Below, one piece after another: positions 23,736 to 34,675 of a stretch of DNA of 64,000 bases. Source of the DNA: Galeopsis tetrahit (Eukaryota > Streptophyta > Magnoliopsida > Lamiales > Lamiaceae); the NCBI GenBank assembly GCA_963675135.1, contig OY776122.1:87368472-87432471 (forward strand). The letters run 5' to 3'. The notes under the pieces were generated by a model. The model ran no database searches, had not been told where the DNA came from, and was given only the letters and a program-made list of their open reading frames with translations. A program made the position numbers and the translations under genes. Within the stretch, counting starts at the first letter, position 1, and each line of letters opens with the position of its first letter.

Positions 23736-24107
23736 TATAATAAAATCATACATATAGTATTATTTTGTATTAAAACAAAAAAATATACTAATGAAAAAAA
23801 AGTAGGAAACAAAAAAACGAAGAAATAAAAAGTTTGAAATAAAAATTGAAAATGGGAAGAAAAATTAAAAAAAAAAAAATTGAAATTTGTGCCTAATCTC
23901 AATAGTTTTTTTTTTAATTATGTTTTTTTTTTACGATTTTTTTTCTAAAAATATGAGTGATTTGGTGGTGAATCGACGGTAACTCGGCAATGACTCGGTT
24001 GTAGATTGTAAATGTATAAATTAGGGTTGATTTTATTATATTTTGTGTTAATTAATAAAAAAAATATATAGTCTTTTAAATGTAATTATTTTTAAAAAAA
24101 CAAATTT

Positions 24108-24425
24108 TGGGGTGAACTCATAAAATGAGCGGGTGCAGATAATTGTGGTATAAAAATAATTTGGGGGTGAGCTCATAAAATGAGCGGGTGCAGATAATTT
24201 TGGTAAAAATATAATTTGGGGGTGAACTCATAAAATGAGCGGGTGTAGATAACCGTTGTAAAAAAAGAAATGATTTGGGGGTGAACTCATAAAATGAATG
24301 GGTGCAGATAACTATGGTAAAAAATGATTTGGGTGAACTCATAAAATGAATGGGTGCAGATAACTATGGTAAAAAATGATTTGGGGTTAACTCATAAAAT
24401 TAGCGAGTGTAGATAATTGTTGTAA
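24108..24425. repeat. Right subterminal tandem array (six units)
   Basis: Six units of about 52 bp, core GGGGGTGAACTCATAAAATG then AGCGGGTGCAGATAATTGTG, the inverted complement of the left array. Two adjacent units (about 24280-24390) are almost identical, suggesting recent unequal exchange. Confidence 0.85.
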
Positions 24426-24705
24426 TAAATTATTTTATTGTATAAGGATAAAAATGTAAATTTACAATAATATATTTTAATTAATTTAATTTAATAGAAA
24501 ATACAAATTTATGACACTTTACGACACATTACGATAATATATATCGTAAAATTTACAAAAGGTAACAGTTTATCAAATCTAAACATTTAGATTAGATTTT
24601 TAACAGGTCATCAAATCTAAACCTTTAGATTAGATTTTTAATGGCTTAGATTAACTGACTACGGTAGTCATTACGACACGTTACGACATCCTGACTACAT
24701 ATAGA

Positions 24706-26141
24706 AGGTCCCTACTAACTTAAAATAAATTTCGCAAATACTTTCTTCTATTCATAATTTATAATATATGAATATGACGTTTTAATTTTTTTTTATATAT
24801 ATTATATGACGTTTAATATTTTTCAGTGTAAATTAATTGTACTTTTTTTAAGTTTATTCTTAAAATTAATAAATATTTAGATAAATGTATATTTCTTAAA
24901 ATAAAAAATAGAAGTATTAATTAAGAATAAAACTAGAAATTAATTATTTTCTTAATATATGAATTGATTCAAAATTACTTATAAATTGGAAAAAGTATAG
25001 AACATCACAATGTACGAAGATAGATATTTTACTACTCCTTGTATTTCAATTGTACATGTTGATTGACTTTTTCACCATGATTAAAAAAAACGATAAAGTA
25101 AATTAGTGAAATTTCTAATGCAACTTGATTTAATTAGGGTTATACTTTTCGACATAATAAATAAATTAAAAAATTAGTTAAACGAACAGTGTAATAATGA
25201 TTATAGGAGATAAATAAAGTCAGCTTAATGTTGCAATCAAAAGAAAAGGTTATTGCGTATTATAATACAGAATTATGTGATGTCATATGTGGTGGCAAGG
25301 ATGGTGTCAATTTGTAGCATAAATTCATATTGCGAGCGGCTTCACCTGTACACACTCAAAGTCTTGCTACATTTCTTTTGACTAAGTAATCATACAGAAG
25401 AATCTCCGTCGATGAATAACATCCATATATTGCACATAAACAAAAAACGTGCGTGTAAAATTAAAAAAAAATAAAAATAAAAATAAAAATTACAAGTCAT
25501 AAGTTCGGATCTGAATCGTCCAAATAAATTTGTGGATCGTCAAGGCTACTACAAAATCAAAGTATTATCACTATTAGTTCACTACAAGGTAAAAAATACA
25601 CTACTACAAATTCAGTTATTTTGGTGATTTCGCCCAAAAAATAAGTGTTCCAAATATATTTTTGGCAATGTAGTACGATACTTTGATCTTGCAGAAAAAT
25701 AGTTTAACTTTGTAGTAGCTGGATATTTTTGATCTTGTACTCTTGTAATTTTGTAAAACGTATTTTAGATTTGTAGTAGCATAAAATATTTTGTTACTAT
25801 AAAACAAAAAATATGTTACTATAAAATGAAAAAAAAGTGATACTGCAAATCCTGTAAAAAATTGCGGGAAAATTCGGACACATAATTTGAGAAAATAGTG
25901 GAGTGATTAGAATATTGACGAATAAATGAATTTAAAAGATGACTTTTAACCGAAATGAAGAAAGAGTGAAGTCATAATTATTGTGTATTATGAGATGTCA
26001 TGGAATAGGTCGTGGATGGTGTCACTTAATTTGTAGCATAAATTTTCATGTTGCGGCTGGACTTGTACACACTCAAAGTCCATGAAATTCTTTTGACTAA
26101 CCAATCACAGTTACACGTCAAATCATAGACAAATCTATATA
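24706..26141. other. Intergenic, contains a diverged direct duplication
   Basis: No gene seen. The notable content is the first copy (about 25245-25395) of a segment whose second copy starts near 25980. At 25790-25845 there is a short GTTACTATAAAA repeat. Confidence 0.5.
25245..26115. repeat. Direct duplication, copies about 740 bp apart
   Basis: Copy 1 (about 25245-25395) and copy 2 (about 25980-26115) share TGTAGCATAAATT, TGTACACACTCAAAGTC and TTCTTTTGACTAA in the same order and spacing, plus GGATGGTGTCA. They are diverged by substitutions and small gaps. No ORF spans either copy. Confidence 0.75.
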
Positions 26142-26294
26142 CTCCCTCCGTTCCGGGGAAAGCTCCCCATGAGCTCCGGGTACTGAGGTTAAGAAATATT
26201 AATATAATAAGTAGATGTGATTGAGGTGATGTGTAACTTTCATTAGGATGGACGAAAAAGGAAAGTTGGGTAGCTTTTATTGAGACGGAGGGAG
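26142..26294. mobile_element. Stowaway-like MITE, short AAAGCTA family copy
   Basis: Starts CTCCCTCCGTTCCGGGGAAA and ends TAGCTTTTATTGAGACGGAG plus GGAG, with TA on both sides. It is the internally deleted relative of the 16146 and 23522 copies, in opposite internal orientation. Confidence 0.82.
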
Positions 26295-26296
26295 TA

Positions 26297-27146
26297 TTTA
26301 TTAGTACTCCCTGCTGGAAGAGATTTTTTTTTTTTTTTTTACATTTTACAATAGTTTTTACACTTTTAAAAATGAAAAATTATTTATAAATTTAGTACCC
26401 AAAATTTCTATATTTTTACGTTAAATGTCATTATTTTTAGGTCTACACATATTTACAAGTAATTCATTTTTTATTTTATACATAAAAATTTACAAAGTTA
26501 ACTTCAGCGATCTACTCATTATTACACGTTTTTTAATATTTGTGTTCTGCATATTGAAATTGAAGTATTATGGAAGTACCTATTATACCAACAATTTTTA
26601 CTAATTGAAATGCCTCCTTTTATTTTTCAGCATACATATATATCTCTCTCCCAATCATAAAAGAAAAAATGTTCTCCTTTCAATCCTCTTAAAAAATACT
26701 TGGTATTATGTAAAGTTGTTGATGAAAAATGTAAGAAAGATAAAAAAAAATAAAGAGATGAAAGTAAAAATTGAGTGACAATAAGTGACAAATCCATTTT
26801 AAATTTTGGGATAGGAAAAATAATTTCTAAAATATTATTTAATATTTAAAAAGTTAACGTACACAACATTCAAATCAAATTACAGTTTAAATTGAATTTG
26901 TGGAGTCTTCATTTCTAGTTTTTTTTTTTTTTTTTTTGTACTTTAGTATGTGAGTTCTTTATTACCCAATAATTAATAAAATAATTACATGAGATGTAAT
27001 TTTGAAAATTTAAATAGGAAACAAATGAAGTATGTATATGAACAAACAAGAGAATTACTCAAATGAAAATGTAAAAATATAGATGTAGGGATGGCCAAAA
27101 ATGTAAATTAAATGAAAATCGTCCTCACACCCATTTTCTTGGAAAA
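26297..27146. other. Phosphatase upstream region
   Basis: AT-rich promoter-side DNA with two long poly-T runs (about 26326-26340 and 26921-26938). No TATA box or conserved element could be assigned confidently. Confidence 0.4.
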
Positions 27147-30100
27147 ATGGAGTCTGGTAATTACGGAATATGGATCCATTCTTTCATTTACCTTGTGATC
27201 ATATCTGCATCCCTACACCTTCTAAACACGCTACTGATCTCCCCTAAACTCACCGTTAACCATCAAAATGCGAGAATCAAGAAAGTCTCGCATACCCCTC
27301 TGCGCTTCCGCTCTGACGGGACTTTCAAAATCCTACAGGTAAATTTCAAATCATCAAAAAACATGATTCAGCTTGTAAAAAGAGTTAGGAATATTTTGGG
27401 TTTTTATTTTTCAATTCTAATAGTTGTTATGATGATGGGTTTTGAATTTTGACGTAGGTTGCTGATATGCATTTTGGGAACGGGGAGTTGACTCGGTGCC
27501 GGGACGTGTTGGAGACCGAGTTGCCCTGCACTGACCTCAACACGACTCGGTTTCTTGAGAAGATGATTCAACTCGAAAACCCTGATTTTGTTGCATTTAC
27601 TGGTACTGATTCAATTCTATTATTTGGGACATTGTCGTTACATTTGTGTGTGAGCAATTGGGATTCATGATTAGATGCCATTAATGGAGTTTTCCATTTT
27701 TTTGGTTTCTTGGATAGCATTTTTAATGTTTATAGTTAAATTAATTTCCCTCTTCATAATCAACCACCACCATGTTCATTTTCCTGTTTGATTGGTTCAA
27801 AACTGTAGTAATTCATCACAAAAATGTTAGTTTATCTCTTACATGTTTGCCTTTTTAATGGACTTCAAGAGTAAGACATGTGATTGAAATGCTATGTCCT
27901 TATTCAGTTATGGGCAAACTTGGTTGGATTCATTTGCCCATATAGATTAAAAGAGTGCTAAACCAGCTAAAAGGAAGAATATATAAGAATTTTTGCTGCA
28001 AAGACAATCTTGTCTCTATGCTTGTGTTGTATGATTGCCCTGGGTAAATGCACCAACCATGTAAAAGTGCATCAGGCATCAGCATTGTCATCAAGTATCG
28101 GTTTCACTTACGCTCTTACATCTTGGTTCCTACAAGAAAATACTTAAAGGGTGCTCTTATGACTTATAATTAAAATCTTATAGAGATTAGAGAGCATGAA
28201 AGAATCCCAGCTGATAAACTATTGTGTGGGCAATAGTGTTAGCTGATATTTTATTCTAGGGCAAATGCCCTATATAAATTGAGGATTTCCTTATATTTGC
28301 TTGTTTTTATGTAATTACAGCACTTCAATTAATCAATTTATGTGGAATTACTTCTTCTTGGCTTGCTTATTCCTTCAAAAGAGCTGTGTGAGGTATCAAC
28401 TTTACTCCATAACATATTACTTTACCAATGGCCAAAGTTTGACCAAGACATGGACCCTTGTATAGTTGTATAATTATATTATTCAAATAGGATTATAGAC
28501 CATATTACGAGCCACCTAAAGCTTTTTTTTTTTTTGGAACGATTTCTCCTGGAAGTGGTATATATTGCCCTTGGTGAGCATGATTCCAGATTTACATACC
28601 CAAGAAGCTTATTGTCATTAGTGTTTTACTTCACTAAAGGTGGTTAAGTTTAGCTTACATATTTAGGCCTTCAACGAGATAATATCATTTTGGTCCCTAA
28701 AGTTTACCTTTTTTTCTCCTCATGGTTCTAAAAGTACACCTTTTACTCCCGCATTGTTCTCACTGTTAGTTGGCCATCCGCTGACTAACAGAATCAACTA
28801 CTTGGAGGTGCTAAATATAATTAATAATTTTAAAAAAATTACATTTTAGCACCCCCAAGTAGTTGATTCTGTCAGTCACTAACGGTATAACAAAATGTGG
28901 AAGTAAAAGTGTACTTCCACCACCAAGTTTGATAGTCAGTAAAAGAGGGGAACCAAGAAAAAGGTAAACTTTAGGGACCAAAAATGATATTATCCCGCCT
29001 TCAACCGTATAAACCTATCATTGCAAGGCATTCATTCCCCTGTGAGCAAGAGCATCAAATAAGATATTGTCTCTGTTGAGATACTGGCATCCTATTACTT
29101 GTTGTTCTGTTCTTTCTCATTTTATTGAGTTTTGCACTCCAGGAGATAACATATTCGGTTCAAGTGCCACTGATGCTGCTGAATCCCTATTCAAAGCTTT
29201 TGGGCCCGTTATAAAGTCGGGAATTCCTTGGGCAGCTATTTTGGGGAACCATGACCAAGAATCTACTATGACTCGTGAAGAGCTGATGACTTTCATCTCA
29301 CTCATGGATTTTTCTCTATCACAGACCTTTCCTTCACCCGTAGATACCTCCGATTCCAGCAAACAAGACCCAGTTTGGAAAATTGATGGCTTTGGAAACT
29401 ATAATCTTGAAGTACTGGGCGCTCCAGGTTCGAATTTTGCAAACAGTAGTGTGCTCAATTTTTATTTCCTTGATAGCGGGGATAGAGCCGTTGTTAATGG
29501 TGTTCGAACTTATGATTGGATTAAGGAATCCCAACTTAATTGGCTCCGTCGGGTTTCTGGGAAAGTTAAGGTAAAAGTGTCTCCTTATTTAAAACCTGTG
29601 TCTTAGCTTGACTCTGCATTCATGAATAATTACCTGCATGCATATGCTTATGAAGGATATTTAATTACTAATTGGATTATTGCTTGTAGCTTTTGTTATA
29701 GATTTATCGCTGGTGTGACATTTTCCATCTCTTACGTCTAAAGGGTGTGCATGATTGTGTGTTCTTGGATAGTGGGTATTTACCACATGGTGTAGCTTAG
29801 GGGTGTAAATGAGTCGAGTCGAGTAGCGTCAAGCTAAAAATCGACTCGCTTAAAAAACTCGAAGCTCAAAACTTGACCCGAACTCGATCGAGTTCTATTA
29901 TTTTGAACATGAGCTCGACTCAATGGGAAACTAGAAATACTCGAGCTTGACTCGGATCGACTTGATATCTTACCTAACATTAATTAAAGACTTTTTTAAT
30001 TTTGTTTATAACTAGAATATATTTATAAATAATTAACATATTATGGGTAAAATAGTAAAATTATGTGAGCTCGATTAGGTTGGCGAGCCTAGTATTACTG

Positions 30101-30942
30101 AGCTCGAACTCGAACTCAAGAATTAATTGAATAGCTCGAGCTCGATTAAATTCGAGTCGAGTTCCAGTTTTTTTCTAGTCGAATACGAGGATCTTGGAGC
30201 CAGCTCGACTCACTTATACCCCTATGCGAGTGCACGATCGTGTGTTCTTGATTAGTGGGTAAACCAAGTGTAGCATGGAATAAACCCTAAAAAAGAGTTC
30301 AAAGTGGCATGCATTATTATTGCTCATGTATCGAAGATTTAGAATTGAGGGACTCTTGTGTGAAACAGTGTCATATATGAGACAGTATTCTACTTAAGTA
30401 TTTAGGTCATACTCTTCTTTAAAACATAATTGGTTTGCAGCCTCATAAACTCATTGAAGTTTTTTGTCTTTAGAAATGTTAACATGATTCAGGCAACATG
30501 CTAACAGGAACAAAAGCTACCCGTTATGTCAAGTACGAGTCCTTCATTGGCATTCTTCCACATCCCAATTCCTGAAATCAGACGAGGTCCCATTTACAAC
30601 ATTGTTGGTCAGAATCTAGAATATACAGCATGTTCGCTAGTGAACTCAGGAGTTCTCAACACACTCGTTTCGATGGGGGATGTGAAGGCCGTTTTTATGG
30701 GCCACGATCACACGAATGACTTCTGTGGGATTCTTGGAGGCTTATGGTTTTGCTATGGAGGAGGTTTCGGATATCATGGTTACGGCATTGCTGGGTTGAA
30801 GAGAAGAAGCAGAGTCATTTTGGCTGAACTTGAGAGAGGCCAACAATCTTGGGGTGGAGTGAAGAGAATCCGAACATGGAAACGACTTGATGATGAAATG
30901 ATGAGCAAGATTGACGAGCAAGTTTTGTGGGAGAGACGTTGA
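27147..30942 (+). CDS. PAP28: Purple acid phosphatase, PAP28/29 group
   Basis: Predicted binuclear-metal phosphoesterase, probably secretory. Exons 27147-27338, 27458-27602, 29143-29570 and 30508-30942 join in frame to 399 residues, the normal size for this small PAP group. A hydrophobic segment (about residues 11-33, SFIYLVIISASLHLL) is a signal peptide or anchor. The calcineurin-like metal motifs are all present in order: DMHFG (67-71), TGDN (112-115), GNHD (147-150), FFHIP (His273) and GHDH (320-323). Arabidopsis members are often labelled probable inactive, yet no ligand residue is visibly missing here. For exon 4 the first AG (30491-30492) would give an immediate TAA, so the AG at 30506-30507 was chosen. 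The PAP28 label rests on gene neighbourhood (bHLH35 and LIG4 nearby) as much as on sequence; PAP29 is the alternative. Confidence 0.9.
28676..28996. mobile_element. MULE-type MITE in phosphatase intron 2
   Basis: A 321-bp element with ends GAGATAATATCATTTTGGTC and, reverse-complemented, GGGATAATATCATTTTTGGT. It is flanked by a perfect 9-bp duplication GCCTTCAAC (28667-28675, 28997-29005). The inner arms also pair (CAACTACTTGGAGGTGCTAA with its complement). It lies 150 bp upstream of the exon 3 acceptor. Confidence 0.88.
29798..30224. mobile_element. TIR element in phosphatase intron 3, hAT-like ends
   Basis: Ends TAGGGGTGTAAATGAGTCGA and, reverse-complemented, TAGGGGTATAAGTGAGTCGA, with many internal ACTCGAGCTCGA-type repeats. 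There is no 8-bp duplication. Instead the flanking 50 bp on each side are diverged direct repeats (TGTGTGTTCTTGGATAGTGG at 29756, CGTGTGTTCTTGATTAGTGG at 30239). Confidence 0.65.
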
Positions 30943-32336
30943 TAGCTGATTTTGTGCCTCAAATTCATAATCAAGCACTGCCGGATAGGTAATGTTTGGA
31001 TTTGGATGAATTATTATCCCAGAATAGGGACAAGAATTTGATGTAAACTTAGTGAATGAATGTTCATAGAGCTATGCACTGAACAATGTATCAAATTGCC
31101 AGACATATTGATGTTGGAAATTTGGTTTTGACCAGTATTTTAGTGGCTAAATATTTAATAATGTAGGAATTAATTAAGAAGTTGAGCATTCTACTTTAAT
31201 AGATATCCTTGGTATATTTGAATTCTTACGAATTTCAGTGAGTATGAAAGGAAGTAACTTTTGAAGTAATAGAAGTTACTTCATTTGTCTTTCTAAAGAA
31301 TGATTTTTGTTCCAAAATAATTGCCATTTTGCACCTTTTTATGAGAACTAAATATCTTATTTAATGATTTTTTTAATCGTGTAAAAAATATTTTTAAACA
31401 ATTAAAATGAAACATAGGGAGTCCGGAGTAGTCACTTAATTGTGTTAATGTGGGTAACATTAATAATTGATGTTAGTTCTATATATTAACATGTACTGTA
31501 CATATGGATGTTTAAGTTCGCACCAACGTTGATTTGAGTTAATTGTGACTTAATTTTGTACAAATTCAAATTCAAATGTGACTGATGGAGAGCCCATACG
31601 AACGAACTGAGTGTCCAGATTCATTGAAACATTTTCAGGCGCAACACTTGAATTGAATATTATCAATACATACATGAAAATCATAATTCTTGCATAAAAA
31701 TGTAGTTTGCATACTTTTTTTTTTTTTTTTTTTAACTCATAGCACTGGGGAGCGGTCTCATTAACAATGTTTGATTTTCTTTTTTCTTTGTAGATTATCA
31801 AGGATTATAATCTACAGTTGGTGTTTCTACAACATTGTCCAGAAATTGTGTTGTTGCTCAAGTTTCTACAGTATATCATTTTTCAGAATTCAAAACTTCT
31901 GTAACAACTTTGTTCGGTTTACTTTTTGTCAGGACAACTATATGAGTTTATTGTTGTTTATCAAACTAATAAAGTCGCATTTTTTCAAGCACAAATAAAA
32001 TATTTCTGCTAAATTTTAAGTTCCAAGAATTTGCTTTAGACCCACAAAACTTTGAAATATAGTAGTACTAGTACGTAAGAATTTCAAAAGCCCCCAATTT
32101 TATTTTGGATGGTAAAAAAGTAAGTTGTATTGTATTAAATAAATGCACGCTATTAACTCCTTTCTTATGATTAGACATAAATGCATTGCTACATTCAACA
32201 ATGGAGGATGAAAAGAGTTCCACATTTTCCGAACAGTTTATTGTTGATATCAGTCAATGATCATGGAAGAAAGTACTAGTGTTTGGTAAAAAAAAAAAAT
32301 TAAGTACCAATATCCCCAACTTATTTTCTAAATTCA
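30943..32336. other. Phosphatase 3' flank and intergenic spacer
   Basis: AT-rich, with a poly-T run at about 31715-31732. Open frames of 75-83 codons here have no recognisable content. I see no gene. Confidence 0.5.
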
Positions 32337-32513
32337 GGGCTAGTTTGGATTGATATTGGACAAATTAACTCACCTTCCACAAATGCATGATAAATAGGGA
32401 GTAAAAAATTAGTGGGTCTTGCATTAAACCCGGGCCACAATCAATCAAACCAAATGTTAATTCGTCGGGAATAAAAAGTCAATTAATCATAATCCATTGA
32501 ACCAAACTAGCCC
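32337..32513. mobile_element. Small TIR MITE
   Basis: A 177-bp element with ends GGGCTAGTTTGGATTGATAT and, reverse-complemented, GGGCTAGTTTGGTTCAATGG. TCA lies on both sides (32334-32336, 32514-32516). The three-base duplication fits PIF/Harbinger, although TCA is not the usual TWA. Confidence 0.65.
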
Positions 32514-32789
32514 TCAATCTCCAAAAAAGATGTTATAAGATCTTAAAATAAGTTGTTAAGAGGAAGCATGGTGCTCATAACTTTAATTAGCTCTTGATAT
32601 AGCATGCAGTGTTACAAAAACATACGCCCTAATAAAATTGGTAACGGGATGATAAAGGATACTTACTGTCTTGTATATACAAAGAATGCCACTAACTATT
32701 ACATGCTCTAGTATACATTTCTCTACCTAATGCTTCCTTTCACAAATGGGTGGTTGCTAGAAATACCCACCCCTTTGTTTCCCACCAAA

Positions 32790-32833
32790 AATAGAGAGAG
32801 GAAATGGGAGAGAGAGAGAAAAGGAGAGAGAGA
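32790..32833. repeat. (GA)n-rich tract 3' of TT9
   Basis: Interrupted AGAGAG runs, probably in the TT9 3' UTR or just downstream of it. Confidence 0.8.
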
Positions 32834-32902
32834 ACTAACCCCCAAAAACGCAAACTTCTTCTACACATAATTGGGAAAAGGGTTGGCTTTCACACAGAGT
32901 TA

Positions 32903-34632
32903 TCAATCCTCCATACTCTGAGGAGGAGTTGAATGATCTAAACAACCTCTATCTAGTTCAAGCAAAGGCCGTATACATCTCTCCACCTCATCACTTTGCA
33001 ACTTGATTTCTTCAATAATCATAGACTCAGCATACTTACAAGATTCCTCGTCCCGGAATGCCAAAGTCCACCTTCCATCAACCAGAGCTTTTGATTTTAC
33101 TTTTCCATGGGCAGTATACTTCTCTGTGTCTATAAATGGGAACGATGATGGACGAATTCGAAGGTGTAGCCATCTTGTATGTTTATCATCTATTTTCGGC
33201 TGAAGGATCAAAATAAAGAGAGTGATTATTAGCTACAAAGCCTTGAAATTTTTTAATTTTTTTTTCGTCAAAACAAAGCCTTGAAATTTAATAATGTATT
33301 CTTGGGTAAGATTAATATGACATAATGGGGTAGCTTTTCAAATGAATGGATAAAATAAGATGTACATACATAATCTATTAATCATAGGGCAGAAATGCAA
33401 CTTGAAAAGCACCTTGACTTTAGCTATCGGCCTAGCTACAAAAGCCTTGAAAAGAATTTTTTTAGTCCCGTAAGTTTTACCCATTCTTTGTTTCGGACAC
33501 TCCATTTTCCTGAATTGAATTTCTTCCTGTTAACTTTCGAAATTTAATCTTTCAAGCCATTTTAAGTCTTTTGACCAGCTAAGTGAAGTAGACATTTTTT
33601 TTTTCATTCTATTAACTTTCCGTTGTGGTCGGTCAAAGGACTAAAAAGATTCAATTCAGAAAAGTGGAGTGTCTAGAAACCAAAAATAGGCAAACTTACA
33701 AAACTAAAAAAACTCATTTCCCTAGTTATTCCACATGGTTGACATAAATACGTATGTGAACTCTTAAGTAGAAAATTTAAGAGAACTTAAAATAAAAAAA
33801 CTCACACTACATCCAGACAATGGCGCTAAAACTCGCACAACTCCACGCCGTGGTCTCATAGGTGACTCCTCGGCAAGGACCAGCCACCCAGAGCTACCAA
33901 TAGAGAGTGCTATAAAGTGAAAATGTCGTTCTTTACCCCTCTCAAATGCAATCCGACAAGGCACTGCATCCACTGAATATACGAAGAAGTAAATCAAAAC
34001 CATGTAAAATCAAAGCATTATTCAATTAATGTTTTCATGGGTAGAATGAAAAAAATCAAGGTTCCAACATAACAGATGGAGTTCAAAGCTGAAATTACCC
34101 AGACTTATTTCAGCATTTGTTTTAAGTTCTGGTAGGTTTAAACCGGCATTCTTTGCTCTGGACTTTTCTGGAATATCAACAGCAGAGGATACAGGAGGTT
34201 GATCTGGCAAAACTCTACCAAGCGAGAAAGTATGGAGATGATGAAGAAGTGCAAATACCTATGGAGGCAAGACACTTTTGAGTAAATAAAGCAATCATTT
34301 AAAATGTGATAACATTTATAACACACGGAAGCATCTGGAATGCACAAAAGGTCCAGGTACTTCACCCTAGTTCATACAGAGGGTGCATATTTTTCATGCA
34401 TCTTTCTCTTTGTGAACTTCAGCAGATAGTCTTTGAAGGATTAACTTCAATCTCATTATAGTTATATTAATATAAATATCATAAAGAAAATACTGTTGGT
34501 CACAACCTTCACCGCCTCGCACATTCTTTCTCCAGAAGCAAAGGAAGATTCATATGAAGCATTATCTGTAAGACATAAAGAGAATAATGAGATGACTGCT
34601 TGTGTCAAGAAGCTATTCGTGTGCCACATGGG

Positions 34633-34675
<43 letters not shown>

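Larger units (their letters stand above)
21587..24705. mobile_element. Large fold-back transposon with tandem-repeat arms
   Basis: The core (about 21740-24440) is certain. Two arms of roughly 600 bp are inverted repeats of each other. Each carries an outer array of six units of about 52 bp and an inner part sharing CACCACCAAATCACTCATATTT (left, 22150-22171) with its complement (right, 23953-23975). Between the arms lie a GC-rich block (22370-22970), an ATTACTGATTA-rich tract and a nested MITE. The outermost ends are tentative: TATGCAGTCACTTTGTCG on the left resembles TATGTAGTCAGGATGTCG, the complement of 24683-24702. No target duplication was found. No transposase frame is visible. It is probably non-autonomous and possibly MULE-related. 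Confidence 0.65.
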
